64,000 nt of DNA. Source: Vibrio rhodolitus (GTDB lineage Bacteria; Pseudomonadota; Gammaproteobacteria; Enterobacterales; Vibrionaceae). The notes beneath the pieces are model-generated. The model had not been told where the DNA came from, searched no databases, and saw only the letters and a program-made list of their open reading frames with translations. How positions within the stretch are numbered: position 1 is the stretch's first letter; every line of letters starts with the position of its first letter. The position numbers and the translations under genes are program-made. Positions 1 through 9,377 of this stretch are shown one piece after another. Location: positions 186,882-250,881 of the forward strand of contig NZ_QLYZ01000003.1 in NCBI RefSeq assembly GCF_003350325.1, given 5' to 3'.

Positions 1-542
1 ATGATTTCCTGTTCACTGCGATCAATCACCATGCCTTTTTGATTTTCAATAAACTCGTATTTTGAACCTTGCATCACTTGGTAGGTGAGATCTGGGAACA
101 TTTCGGTTGGTAGCCAAGTTTCTTCAACCGTTATTGGATTCTCATCAACGTAGCGCACGCGTTTAACGTAGAAGACGCGGTCGCCTTCACAGATATTAAG
201 GTGTTCTGCCATGGTGAGTGAGGCACTGCGGATCTCAAATGCCAGTACATCACTGCGAGTAACAGAATCGAGGTGTGACCATTTTTCAGCAAAGCTACTT
301 TGCTGATAGATGTCGTAATTCACCTTGTTTTCTTTCACGTAGGTTCCGCTACCTTGCTTGCTCTCTAGCTCGCCACTTTCAACCAGCAATTTAATCGCTT
401 GGCGCACGGTCACACGGCTAACGGAAAACTCTTCTCGTAATTGTGCCTCAGTAGGAAGGGCATTACCGACTTTATATTCACCTGAGCTGATCTTGCCACG
501 AATGGCGTCTGCTATTTGTCGATACATAGGCAATCTTGCCAT
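1..542 (-). CDS. mngR: GntR-family (HutC/UTRA) transcriptional regulator, MngR-like, 3' end outside the window
   Basis: Reading leftward from ATG at 542, the first 70 residues form a GntR winged helix (SVSRVTVRQAIKLL is the recognition helix region), followed by the start of a UTRA effector domain containing VEETWLPTEMFPDL. The C-terminus is cut off by the window edge. It is divergent from mngA-mngB, the same arrangement as E. coli mngR, whose product represses mngAB until mannosylglycerate-6-phosphate or a related ligand appears. The symbol is inferred mainly from this neighbourhood. The protein resembles the second GntR of the window (41091-41777), including the EETW-P--FPDF segment, so the two are paralogues with different partners. 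Confidence 0.8.
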   Translation of the reverse strand, partial: MARLPMYRQIADAIRGKISSGEYKVGNALPTEAQLREEFSVSRVTVRQAIKLLVESGELESKQGSGTYVKENKVNYDIYQQSSFAEKWSHLDSVTRSDVLAFEIRSASLTMAEHLNICEGDRVFYVKRVRYVDENPITVEETWLPTEMFPDLTYQVMQGSKYEFIENQKGMVIDRSEQEI

Positions 543-801
543 GGCTACCTCTCTTACACTGTCCCGCTACGACTTGATTTGATGGAACAGCACTTATATA
601 CGCTATATTTAAACGTATCATACGAATTCGATTCAATATGACAAGTAGTTGTTTGGTATAATTTGAAAGTAAATAATACAACAATAATACATATATTGAT
701 TCAAGTGAGATCCAGATCGCAGATCATTTGTATTTAATAGGTATCATTGGTCTCATTGTTGTACGGACAACAATGAATAATGTGACAATGGGACAAACGT
801 T
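543..801. promoter_or_regulatory. Divergent mngR/mngA promoter region with a 22-bp palindrome
   Basis: This AT-rich spacer separates the two divergent genes. At 754-775 lies a perfect palindrome with 9-bp arms, CATTGTTGT and ACAACAATG, around a 4-nt centre (ACGG). Its core GT-N4-AC fits the general GntR-family operator pattern. It sits 26 bp upstream of the mngA start codon, where a bound repressor would block transcription. Assignment to the neighbouring GntR protein is inference. Confidence 0.6.
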
Positions 802-2742
802 ATGAATCTGACCTCTCTAACCCACCCATCGCTGATTAACCTACAAACGACTTTTACCAGTCGTGACGAAGCGATCCGTGCGCTGGCTGAACAATTAGAT
901 CAACAAGGCAAACTGCACGATAAACAACAATACCTAGATGCGGTATTTGCGCGTGAAGAACAAGGACCAACCGCTTTAGGTGAAGGTCTTGCTGTACCTC
1001 ATGGTAAGACAGATGCAGTAAAAGAAGCTTCCTTCGCGGTAGCGACACTAAAACAAGATTTAAAGTGGAAAGGCTTGGACGAAGATGAAGACGTTAATCT
1101 GATCTTCCTAATTGCGATTCCAAATGCTGAAGCAGGCTCTACGCACATGCACCTGCTCACAGAGCTCACTACAACCTTGGTTGACGATGACGTACGTGAA
1201 GCTGTGCTGAATGCGACCACCACAGATGAACTTCTGGCGCTGTTCAATAAGCCTGACGAAGTGGTTGAAGAACAAGACAACTTAGATACAAATGCGCCAA
1301 CCGTTGTTTGTGTGACTGCTTGTCCTGCTGGTATTGCTCATACTTATATGGCTGCGGAATACCTAGAAAAAGCGGGTAAGAAGCTTGGTATCAACGTGCA
1401 TGTTGAAAAACAAGGTGCCAATGGTATTGAAGATCGCTTAACGGCTGAGCAACTGAATAAAGCTGATGCTTGTGTATTTGCGGCAGAAGTGGCAATCAAA
1501 GAGCTAGAGCGTTTTAACGGTATTCCTCGCGTTGAAGTGCCAGTTGCTGAGCCGATTAAACACGCTGAGCGTATTCTTAATGAAGCGTTGGAAGCGGCGA
1601 AAAATGGCTCTGGTGCCGAGCGTGCCGTAGCAACGGATGCGCCGAAGAAACGTAACTCTTGGAAAACCGATGTTAAACAAGCGCTGCTCTCTGGTATTTC
1701 GTTTGCTGTGCCACTGATCGTGGCGGGTGGTACGGTGCTGGCGATCGCGGTTCTGCTTTCACGTATCAACCCAGAAATGCTTGCGCTATATAACGAGGCG
1801 GGCAGCTGGTTGAACATGTACCGTAAGCTTGGTGGCGGTCTACTCGGCGTACTCATGGTACCGGTATTAGCGGCATACACGGCTTACTCTTTGGCTGACA
1901 AACCGGCATTAGGTCCTGGTTTTGCAGCGGGTCTTGCAGCGAACTTAATCGGTGCAGGTTTCCTTGGTGGTGTTGCTGGTGGTTTGCTAGCAGGCTACTT
2001 CATGCGCTGGGTGAAAGAGAACATTCGTGTTAGCCCTGCATTTAATGGTTTCTTAACCTTCTACCTCTACCCAGTACTTGGCACCTTGATCGTTGGTTCA
2101 TTGATGCTGTTCGTGGTGGGTAAACCTGTGGCATGGCTTAACCAAGGGCTAACTGATTTCCTAAATGGTTTATCTGGCACTAATGCCATCATCCTAGGTG
2201 CGGTAATCGGTCTGTTTGTATCGTCTGACCTTGGTGGTCCAATTAACAAAGCTGCTTACCTATTCTGTGTGGGTGCGATGGCGAACGGTAACTTTGCGCC
2301 GTATGCAATCTTTGCTTCAGTGAAAATGGTTTCGGCATTTACAGTGACATTCTCGACTATGCTTCGTCCACGTCTGTTTAAAGACTTTGAGATTGAAACG
2401 GGTAAGTCAACTTGGCTACTAGGTCTTGCAGGTATCACTGAAGGTGCGATTCCAATGGCGATTGAAGATCCAGTACGCGTAATCGGTTCATTCCTAGTGG
2501 GTTCTGCAGTTTGTGGTGCCATCGTAGGTGCGGCTGGTATCGGTCTGCAAGCGCCAGGTGCGGGCATCGTGTCGCTATTCCTACTGGATTACAGCCCTGA
2601 AATCGGTGCATTCGGTGCCGGCGCAATCTGGCTAGGTGCTGCTCTAATTGGTACGGCGATTTCGACTGCAATGCTAATCGGCTGGCGAGCACACGCAGTA
2701 AAAAAGGGTCAATTTGACGCTCAGGCTGCGACTTCAAACTAA
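802..2742 (+). CDS. mngA: PTS 2-O-alpha-mannosyl-D-glycerate transporter, EIIABC
   Basis: A 646-residue fructose-family PTS permease with domain order IIA-IIB-IIC. The IIA phosphohistidine is H67 in GLAVPHGK. The IIB phosphocysteine is C174 in VTACPAGIAHTYMAA. From about residue 290 a multi-helix IIC domain follows, rich in Gly/Ala transmembrane segments. It imports and phosphorylates mannosylglycerate, a compatible solute of marine algae and thermophiles, at the inner membrane. Length is close to E. coli MngA (658). The adjacent GH38 alpha-mannosidase and mannose-6-phosphate isomerase make this substrate much more likely than fructose. Transcription is probably controlled by the divergent GntR protein. 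Confidence 0.88.
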   Translation: MNLTSLTHPSLINLQTTFTSRDEAIRALAEQLDQQGKLHDKQQYLDAVFAREEQGPTALGEGLAVPHGKTDAVKEASFAVATLKQDLKWKGLDEDEDVNLIFLIAIPNAEAGSTHMHLLTELTTTLVDDDVREAVLNATTTDELLALFNKPDEVVEEQDNLDTNAPTVVCVTACPAGIAHTYMAAEYLEKAGKKLGINVHVEKQGANGIEDRLTAEQLNKADACVFAAEVAIKELERFNGIPRVEVPVAEPIKHAERILNEALEAAKNGSGAERAVATDAPKKRNSWKTDVKQALLSGISFAVPLIVAGGTVLAIAVLLSRINPEMLALYNEAGSWLNMYRKLGGGLLGVLMVPVLAAYTAYSLADKPALGPGFAAGLAANLIGAGFLGGVAGGLLAGYFMRWVKENIRVSPAFNGFLTFYLYPVLGTLIVGSLMLFVVGKPVAWLNQGLTDFLNGLSGTNAIILGAVIGLFVSSDLGGPINKAAYLFCVGAMANGNFAPYAIFASVKMVSAFTVTFSTMLRPRLFKDFEIETGKSTWLLGLAGITEGAIPMAIEDPVRVIGSFLVGSAVCGAIVGAAGIGLQAPGAGIVSLFLLDYSPEIGAFGAGAIWLGAALIGTAISTAMLIGWRAHAVKKGQFDAQAATSN

Positions 2743-2755
2743 CGCTAAATAGCAC

Positions 2756-2778
2756 AGGGCACAGGTTAGCTGTGCCCT
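2756..2778 (+). other. Intra-operon hairpin between mngA and mngB
   Basis: AGGGCACAG (2756-2764) pairs perfectly with CTGTGCCCT (2770-2778) over a 5-nt loop. There is no U-tract, so this is more likely an mRNA-stabilising or processing hairpin than a terminator. It lies in the 126-bp gap between two cotranscribed genes. Confidence 0.5.
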
Positions 2779-2868
2779 AAACAAGTAAGTAACAAGATTT
2801 AATCCCCATATTTTCAAATTTCGAGTCTCTTTACTGCTTAAGTAAATCGCTCAATAGGTAATACAGTT

Positions 2869-5508
2869 ATGACTACATCACGCGTTCATATTACTCCACA
2901 CATGCACTGGGATCGTGAATGGTATTTCACTACTGAAGAGTCACGCATTCTTCTGGTAAACAACATGGAAGAGATCATGCAGCGTCTAGAAAATGACCCT
3001 GCATACAAATACTACGTACTCGATGGTCAAACCGCGGTACTAGAAGATTACTTCGCGATCAAACCAGAGAACAAAGAGCGCGTTAAAGCCCTAGTTGAAG
3101 CGGGCAAACTGATCATCGGTCCTTGGTATTCGCAAACGGATACGATGCAAGTGTCTGGCGAGTCAATTGTACGTAATATGCTTTACGGTATTCGTGACTG
3201 CCTAGAGTTTGGTGAAGTAATGAAGATTGGTTACCTACCAGATTCATTCTCAATGAGCTCGCAGCTACCTATGATTTACAACGGCTTTGGTATCAATCGT
3301 GCAATGTTCTGGCGCGGCTGTTCAGAGCGTCACGGTACAGATAAAACCGAATTTGTATGGCAATCGAATGATGGCAGTGAAGTGACAGCACAAGTGTTAC
3401 CACTGGGCTATGCGATTGGTAAGTACTTACCTCAGGATGAAAAAGGTCTGCGTGACCGCCTAGACAAATACTTCCCTGTGCTTGAAAAGCCGTCAGTGAC
3501 GAAAGACATTCTGTTGCCAAACGGTCACGACCAAATGCCAATTCAAAAAGACATTTTTGAAGTGATGGATAAGCTGCGCGAAATCTACCCTGATCGCGAG
3601 TTTGTGATGAGCCGTTATGAAGAAGTGTTTGAGCGTATTGAAGCGCTGCGCGATCAATTGGATACAGTAAAAGGTGAGTTTAACGACGGTAAATACATGC
3701 GTGTTCACCGTACGATTTCTTCAACTCGTATGGACATCAAACTGATCCACGCAGAAGTTGAGAATAAGATCGTTAACATTCTAGAGCCGCTAGCTTCTAT
3801 TGCTTGGAGCCTAGGCTTTGAATACCACCACGGTTTGATCGAGAAAATGTGGAAAGAGAGCATGAAGAACCACGCTCATGACTCGATTGGTTGCTGCTGC
3901 TCAGACAAAGTACACGCTGAGATCCTAAACCGCTACATCCTTGCGGATGATATGGCGACCAACCTAATCAACTTCTACAAACGTAAGATTGTTGACCACA
4001 TGCCAGCGCGTGAAGGCTGTGACAAGCTAGCGCTGTTCAACCTATCTCCATATGCGCGTGAAGAGGTGATCAATACCACGATTACGCTACGTGCTAATGA
4101 ATTTAATCTGTTTGATGATAACGGCAACGCGATTGAGTACTTCATTCAAGACCAACGTGTGATTGACCCAGGTAAGATTGACCGTCAGATCGTTCATTAC
4201 GGTAACTACGACCCGTTCATTGAATATGACATCCAATTTAAACATACAGTACCAGCAATGGGCTTCACAACATTGCACATTGAAGCGCACAGCAAAGGCA
4301 CGCAAAAAGTGGCAGAGCAGGGTGAACATGTTCTAGAGAACGACTTCTACCGCATCAATGTCAACGCCAACGGTACGCTAACGATTTTCGACAAAGAGAC
4401 GCTACACACTTACGACCAAGCGCTGCGTATCGAAGATGGCTCTGATGATGGCGACGAATACGATTACTCTCCATCACGTAAAGAATGGCTACTCTACTCA
4501 GATGAGTTTGAGGTGCAAACAGAGATCAAACACGAAGGCTTCCAATCGGTTGCGAACATTAAGCTACGCATGTCTGTCCCTGCAAATCTGCAAGAGCGTG
4601 AAGAGCGTGCGGGTCAAAATGGTTTCCTAGATGTTGATTGTCAAGTGGTACTAAAACAAGGTAGCCGCCGTATTGAAGTTCGCATGGAGTTGGATAACCA
4701 AGCTGATGATCACCGTGTACGTGTGCTTATCCCAACGCCATTTGTCTCTGAAACTGTGGTAGCGGATAACCAGTTTGGCTTGATCACTCGCCCAACCAAC
4801 GATCCTGCGATGGAAGTTTGGGAACAAGAGGGCTGGAAAGAAGCGCCAGTGCCGGTTTACCAGCTTATGAACTTTGCTGCGGTTGAGAACTCGGCTGGCG
4901 GTATGGCGCTGATGACCAATGGTCTGCGTGAGTTTGAAATCATTTCAAGCAAGAACAACGAAGAGCGTGATACTTTTGCTCTAACATTGCTACGTGGTGT
5001 TGGCACGCTGGGTAAAGAAGAGCTGCTGCTGCGTCCTGGTCGCCCTTCAGGTATTAAGATCCCAACGCCTGACTCGCAAACCCGTGGCAAGCTAGTGTGT
5101 AACTTCAGTCTGTTTGGTTACCAAGGTGATCACATCAGTGCGAACATCATGGCTGAATCTCGTGACAACGTCACTCCAATTCAGTGCTACAACAAGATCC
5201 CATACAACGCGATGAAGCTAAACGTGGGTGAACAAGACAAGCCACTTACATACAGCTTGCTTGAAAAAGAGCAACGTGGCGCGGTATTGAGCGTGCTGAA
5301 GAAAGCGGAAGATGAGCAAGGTCTTGTGATTCGTGTTTACAACCCAGCAGAAACGGGTGAGTTAGAAGATGGTGTTTGCTTCACTCAAGCGGTAAGCGCA
5401 TGGCAAGAAGTGAGCATGGATGAGAAGCCTCTAGCACAACCTCAAGTTGAGACGAGCTTTGGCACTTTGAAATCATGTCAAGCGAAGTCATTCCTAGTGA
5501 AGTTCTAA
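2869..5508 (+). CDS. mngB: Mannosylglycerate hydrolase, GH38 alpha-mannosidase
   Basis: An 879-residue glycoside hydrolase family 38 protein, nearly the length of E. coli MngB (877). The N-terminal catalytic domain begins with [13 protein letters not shown], carrying the conserved zinc-binding HxHWDREW motif. The catalytic nucleophile region appears as [14 protein letters not shown]. The C-terminal half is the beta-sandwich region typical of the family. There is no signal peptide, so it is cytoplasmic. It cleaves 2-O-(6-phospho-alpha-mannosyl)-glycerate to mannose-6-phosphate and glycerate, which feeds directly into the next gene, manA. It follows mngA with only a hairpin between, so an operon is likely. 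Confidence 0.9.
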   Translation: MTTSRVHITPHMHWDREWYFTTEESRILLVNNMEEIMQRLENDPAYKYYVLDGQTAVLEDYFAIKPENKERVKALVEAGKLIIGPWYSQTDTMQVSGESIVRNMLYGIRDCLEFGEVMKIGYLPDSFSMSSQLPMIYNGFGINRAMFWRGCSERHGTDKTEFVWQSNDGSEVTAQVLPLGYAIGKYLPQDEKGLRDRLDKYFPVLEKPSVTKDILLPNGHDQMPIQKDIFEVMDKLREIYPDREFVMSRYEEVFERIEALRDQLDTVKGEFNDGKYMRVHRTISSTRMDIKLIHAEVENKIVNILEPLASIAWSLGFEYHHGLIEKMWKESMKNHAHDSIGCCCSDKVHAEILNRYILADDMATNLINFYKRKIVDHMPAREGCDKLALFNLSPYAREEVINTTITLRANEFNLFDDNGNAIEYFIQDQRVIDPGKIDRQIVHYGNYDPFIEYDIQFKHTVPAMGFTTLHIEAHSKGTQKVAEQGEHVLENDFYRINVNANGTLTIFDKETLHTYDQALRIEDGSDDGDEYDYSPSRKEWLLYSDEFEVQTEIKHEGFQSVANIKLRMSVPANLQEREERAGQNGFLDVDCQVVLKQGSRRIEVRMELDNQADDHRVRVLIPTPFVSETVVADNQFGLITRPTNDPAMEVWEQEGWKEAPVPVYQLMNFAAVENSAGGMALMTNGLREFEIISSKNNEERDTFALTLLRGVGTLGKEELLLRPGRPSGIKIPTPDSQTRGKLVCNFSLFGYQGDHISANIMAESRDNVTPIQCYNKIPYNAMKLNVGEQDKPLTYSLLEKEQRGAVLSVLKKAEDEQGLVIRVYNPAETGELEDGVCFTQAVSAWQEVSMDEKPLAQPQVETSFGTLKSCQAKSFLVKF

Positions 5509-5519
5509 TTACGGGTTTT

Positions 5520-5557
5520 GCTCAGCACATTGCCTCATAGATGTGCTGAGCTTTTTT
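5520..5557 (+). terminator. Rho-independent terminator after mngB
   Basis: An 11-bp perfect stem, GCTCAGCACAT with ATGTGCTGAGC, around a 10-nt loop is followed by six T. It separates mngB from manA, so manA is probably read through partially or from its own promoter. Confidence 0.85.
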
Positions 5558-5591
5558 ATTTCACCTCCATTCGCTCGCAAGAGATTCAACG

Positions 5592-6785
5592 ATGACGACA
5601 ACACTATTTAAACTCGATAACGTAATTCAAAATTATGTTTGGGGTAGTAAAACGGCGATGGGTGAGTTGTTTGGTATTGCTAACCCTGACAATCAACCTC
5701 AAGCTGAAATCTGGATGGGTGCACACCCAAATGGTTGCTCAAAAGTAGCCGGCAGCGGTGAGCTTTTGTCTGAGATTATCGCGCAAGATCCACATGGCGT
5801 TTTAGGCGAGTATACGGCGGAGCGTTTTGGTGAACTGCCTTATCTGTTTAAAGTATTGTCTGCGGCAAAACCGCTTTCGGTACAAGTTCACCCTAGTAAA
5901 GCGAAAGCGATGGCAGGCTTTGTGAAAGAGAACCAGCAAGGCATTGAGTTAAGTGCGGCGAACCGCAATTACAAAGATGCTAACCACAAACCCGAGTTGG
6001 TTTACGCGTTAACGTTTTACAAAGCGATGAATGGTTTTCGTCCTGTTGCAGAGATTGTGGCGCTGTTTCAGCAAGCGGGGATTGATTCCTTGCGTGATGA
6101 AGTTGATGCGCTGAGTGCTTTGCCGAACGAGCAAGGTTTAGCAGAGTTTTTCTCTGTGGTGATGAACCTTACCGGTGAGCGTAAGCAGCAAGCGATCGCT
6201 GAGCTTGTGGCGCGAGTCGAACTGCCCGCTAAAACGGCACTAGCACGTGAAGCGTTTGAACTCATTCAAGACTTTAGCCAAGAGTATGGCGATGATATCG
6301 GTCTGTTTTCACCGCTGCTGTTAAATGTGGTGGAGCTTGAACCAGGTGAAGCGATGTTCCTCCATGCTGAAACGCCGCACGCGTATGTCAAAGGTACTGG
6401 CTTAGAAATTATGGCGAACTCTGACAACGTACTGCGTGCCGGTTTGACGCCTAAGTATATGGATGTAGCAGAGCTTATTGCTAATACTCAGTTCCACTCT
6501 ATTGCTTCTGACGAAATCAAGCTGGCACCATTTTGCAGTGGTAATAAGCTCGGTTATCCGATCCCGGTGGATGATTTCGGTTTTGAAATCATCGCGCTCG
6601 ATGCCGAGGATAAAGCGCAATATGTTCGCGGTGCAGAGATTATTTTCTGTATTGAAGGTCAAGCAACGCTTAGTTGTGGCAGTGATCTCGTTACCCTTGC
6701 CGCAGGTGAGTCAGCCTTTGTTTGTAACAAAGCAAAAGTTTATCAGTATCATGGTGTTGGCACATTAGCGCGTGCGTTTAACTGA
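5592..6785 (+). CDS. manA: Mannose-6-phosphate isomerase, class I
   Basis: A 397-residue type I phosphomannose isomerase. It starts with FKLDNVIQNYVWGSKTAM, shows the zinc-site segment VQVHPSKAKA, and has the C-terminal NSDNVLRAGLTPKYMDV signature of the cupin-fold enzyme. It interconverts mannose-6-phosphate and fructose-6-phosphate in the cytoplasm. Here it completes the mannosylglycerate pathway by passing the MngB product into glycolysis. It starts 34 bp past the terminator that follows mngB. Confidence 0.93.
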   Translation: MTTTLFKLDNVIQNYVWGSKTAMGELFGIANPDNQPQAEIWMGAHPNGCSKVAGSGELLSEIIAQDPHGVLGEYTAERFGELPYLFKVLSAAKPLSVQVHPSKAKAMAGFVKENQQGIELSAANRNYKDANHKPELVYALTFYKAMNGFRPVAEIVALFQQAGIDSLRDEVDALSALPNEQGLAEFFSVVMNLTGERKQQAIAELVARVELPAKTALAREAFELIQDFSQEYGDDIGLFSPLLLNVVELEPGEAMFLHAETPHAYVKGTGLEIMANSDNVLRAGLTPKYMDVAELIANTQFHSIASDEIKLAPFCSGNKLGYPIPVDDFGFEIIALDAEDKAQYVRGAEIIFCIEGQATLSCGSDLVTLAAGESAFVCNKAKVYQYHGVGTLARAFN

Positions 6786-7033
6786 TTGATAGGCTCCTAA
6801 CGGCTGAGATCATGTTCCCCCGAGCGTGGGTCAATAGCCTTATGGGTAACCGTGATATTGTTTTGGTCGTATCCAAGGGGATTTGGAATAAGTATTAAAC
6901 CGCTACTATTCAATTTAATTAGCGTCACTTGCTGATTATTAACATCGTTGGAAAGTATCATATTCACCGTTGTGTTTAATACGGTTTGACCAGCCCGCCA
7001 TTTCGGCGGGCTTTTTTATGCGTTGTCTTTCTG
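6786..7033 (+). other. Long manA 3' region or candidate 3'-derived small RNA
   Basis: About 205 bp of non-coding sequence lies between the manA stop and the only plus-strand terminator (6992-7017). No ORF with a ribosome-binding site is visible. It could be a long 3' untranslated region, or an RNA processed or transcribed from within it; a terminated 3' end of this kind is typical for Hfq-type small RNAs. No promoter was convincingly identified. Confidence 0.3.
6992..7017 (+). terminator. Rho-independent terminator (manA transcript)
   Basis: AGCCCGCC (6992-6999) pairs with GGCGGGCT across a 5-nt loop and is followed by six T. The same GACCAGCCCGCC...GGCGGGCTTTTTTAT sequence recurs after the RND pump gene at 13192-13216. 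Confidence 0.85.
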
Positions 7034-8338
7034 TCAGGTTACGGTGTTTTTTTGTAATCGTGCAATGCAACCACTGCGATTGGGTTTATCGCTGTTGTCA
7101 CTTCGGTTCTCAAGTGTCGAGCTCCAACCGTAGCTTTTCCCGATGCGCTCAACAATGATCAGTCCCAGACCATGTTCTGTTTTACCTTGCTCAGTCAATC
7201 CGCTGCCCGTATCAGTAACAGAAATCTCATCAGACGTTATTTTTACGTGAATCTCTCCCGATGAGGTAAAGCGAATTGCGTTTTCAACATAGTTTTTCAG
7301 TACCATTTCGACCAATGTCATAGGCATATTCAACTGAGTGTTTGGGGCGACTTCCAAACTTAGGGTTACACCCTCGGCAACCATCGCTTGGTATTTTTCT
7401 AGATCGATGGAAGAGGAAACAATCGGTGTTAATGATTTTTCGGTGGAGGCATTCTCTTGCTTGACGATATTAAGCAGCGCTTCGACGGTATTTCTCATTC
7501 CCTTGGTCGAGTTCAAAATACGCTCACGCTGCTTTGCTTGAAACTCACTATCTTGAGGTTTCATCGCTTGTAACTCTGCGGCACTCAAGATAATGGCGAT
7601 TGGTGTTTTCAGTTCATGACTGGCGTACTTGGCAAACATCAACTCTTGCTTGGCTAAGCGGTCTTTCATCTTGGAATAGCTATTGAGGTGCGCGGTGAGC
7701 TGAGTGAGTTCATCGACGGAGTGTGGCGGAATCACAAACTGTTCGGATTGATGATTGCGCAGTTGGCTACTCAATTCTGAAATTGGTGACATGATTTGGT
7801 CGACCACGCGTTTGAGGGTGAAGCGTAATACCACGATTAGAAAGATCATCAGTAGCGTGGAGATGAGCATTAACCCAAACCAACTATCGTCCCACAAGTC
7901 CATATTAAAAGAACTTATAGTAATGTACGTAGGAATGGTTTCACCTTGATATTCAAAATCAAAATGATAGGCGACAATGCCTGCGTGCAATAATTGATCA
8001 TCGCTGATTTTGAATTCGTAACGTAGACGATTGACGCTATCGACAGGGATGGGGCTGATTCTCTGTAATTGATCGGTAAAATCAGCTTCACCGTAATAGA
8101 CGGTGACGTGCTCCGACAAAGCCAAACTGGTCTTTGGTGAAAGTTTGTAGAACTCTTCAGCGACGCCCTTGAACGATTTTAAGTGCTCCTCCATTTGTGC
8201 TTCTTCTTGCCAAACGAGTCGAATCGAGAAAGCGAAAAAGACGAAAAATGAGGAAACCAATGCGATCAAGGCAAAAGTGCGCATCGCACGGATTCTGACA
8301 TCCTCAATGGAGTTTCCTAGCTTAGAGAAAAGTATCAT
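7034..8338 (-). CDS. Sensor histidine kinase, two TM segments with periplasmic sensor
   Basis: A 434-residue inner-membrane kinase. TM1 is about residues 21-43 and TM2 about 153-173, enclosing a roughly 110-residue periplasmic domain of no recognised family. The phosphoacceptor is H241 in ASHELKTPIAI. The N-box is KNYVENA (about 348-354), G1 is DTGSGL (about 376-381) and G2 is HGLGL (about 389). It lies 18 bp downstream of the response-regulator gene and is surely cotranscribed with it. The divergent RND pump is the likely target, so the sensor may respond to envelope stress or a pump substrate. The specific signal cannot be inferred. Confidence 0.88.
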   Translation of the reverse strand: MILFSKLGNSIEDVRIRAMRTFALIALVSSFFVFFAFSIRLVWQEEAQMEEHLKSFKGVAEEFYKLSPKTSLALSEHVTVYYGEADFTDQLQRISPIPVDSVNRLRYEFKISDDQLLHAGIVAYHFDFEYQGETIPTYITISSFNMDLWDDSWFGLMLISTLLMIFLIVVLRFTLKRVVDQIMSPISELSSQLRNHQSEQFVIPPHSVDELTQLTAHLNSYSKMKDRLAKQELMFAKYASHELKTPIAIILSAAELQAMKPQDSEFQAKQRERILNSTKGMRNTVEALLNIVKQENASTEKSLTPIVSSSIDLEKYQAMVAEGVTLSLEVAPNTQLNMPMTLVEMVLKNYVENAIRFTSSGEIHVKITSDEISVTDTGSGLTEQGKTEHGLGLIIVERIGKSYGWSSTLENRSDNSDKPNRSGCIARLQKNTVT

Positions 8339-8356
8339 GATTGTGCTAACTCGTGT

Positions 8357-9055
8357 CTACGTCGATTGTTGGGTGGGTAACACCAATTGAAAACCATACT
8401 TAGGTACCGTTTTTAACATTGAAAATTCAAATGGCTTATCCAGCACATTGCGAAGTAGGTAAATATGGCTGCGTAAAACGTCTTTGTCTGGGACTTCATC
8501 CCCCCAGAGCAGGTAAATCATATTATCTCGCGAGACGATTTCACCTTGTGCTATCACGAGGGCTCGGAGAATCTGAAACAGAATCGGAGAAAGGTTGAGC
8601 GCTTTTCCATCTCTTGTTGCGGTGTGGGTTTTCTCATCAATGATGATTTGACCATACTGGAGCGTTTTTTTGGCAACTAGCCCTTTGTTTCTTTTGATTA
8701 AAGCACTCAATCGAGCTTCTAATTCGAGAAATTGAAAAGGTTTGGTCACAAAATCATCGGCGCCAGAGTCAAAGCTGTTGAGTAAGTCTTGCTGACCGTT
8801 TAAAGCGGTTAACATTAGAATAGGGGTAGTAATACCATTTTGGCGCAGTTTTTTGGCAACTTGCATGCCATCTAACTTGGGAAGCATGACATCCAAGATG
8901 ATGACATCAAACTCATGTTGGCTCGCGAGATTAAACCCTTGCTCTCCATCGGTGGCAAAGTCGGTGACTGCTTCTTTTATTTCAAGAAAATCAGCAATCG
9001 TGCCTTGCAGTTCAATGTTGTCTTCTACCACTAAAATTCGGCTTTGTTTCAGCAT
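8357..9055 (-). CDS. OmpR/PhoB-family response regulator
   Basis: 232 residues. The receiver domain has acidic residues E11-D12, phosphoacceptor D55 in VIILDVMLPKLDG, a conserved Thr in MLTA (about 83) and K105 in VTKPF. A C-terminal winged helix follows (from about 130). It is the first gene of the regulator-kinase operon and diverges from an RND pump, which it presumably controls. Candidate binding sites with the 11-bp periodicity usual for this family lie in the shared upstream region (9210-9228 and 9317-9334). Confidence 0.9.
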   Translation of the reverse strand: MLKQSRILVVEDNIELQGTIADFLEIKEAVTDFATDGEQGFNLASQHEFDVIILDVMLPKLDGMQVAKKLRQNGITTPILMLTALNGQQDLLNSFDSGADDFVTKPFQFLELEARLSALIKRNKGLVAKKTLQYGQIIIDEKTHTATRDGKALNLSPILFQILRALVIAQGEIVSRDNMIYLLWGDEVPDKDVLRSHIYLLRNVLDKPFEFSMLKTVPKYGFQLVLPTQQST

Positions 9056-9377
9056 TTTTGGATCCTAATACGCCCATTTCTATTAGCGTTTGTTTGACTC
9101 AGCATCGTTGTTACTTTGCGTTGTCTTTTATTCGAAATGACTTTTGATTTGAAATAACAAAGCTGTCGTTTCGATACCGAGGTATCTAGACAAATTGTAA
9201 TGATTTTTTTGTCGAATTTATGTCGAATGGATCGGTGTGTGCTTGGTTTTTATCAACATCTTGACTTGATATCAATTAATTCGAAAGGAGCGGCTTAGCT
9301 AACGTTGTCATCCGGCTTCGACTTTAATTCGACAAATTGGTCTCCACAATGTCGCTATCTAAATGTGGAGTACAACA
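9056..9377. promoter_or_regulatory. Divergent promoter region with two PhoB-like direct-repeat boxes
   Basis: At 9210-9228 the plus strand reads TGTCGAATTTATGTCGAAT, two TGTCGAAT units with 11-bp period. At 9317-9334 the minus strand carries the same motif, seen on the plus strand as TTCGACTTTAATTCGACA, again with 11-bp period. OmpR/PhoB-family dimers bind such tandem half-sites. The downstream box lies about 45 bp before the adaptor start and the other about 155 bp before the regulator start, so both operons could be controlled, including autoregulation. Confidence 0.6.

Noticed and set aside
678..801. CRP site in the mngR/mngA spacer (GTGA...TCGC)
   Set aside because: The half-sites are separated by 8 bp rather than the 6 bp of CRP, so no match.
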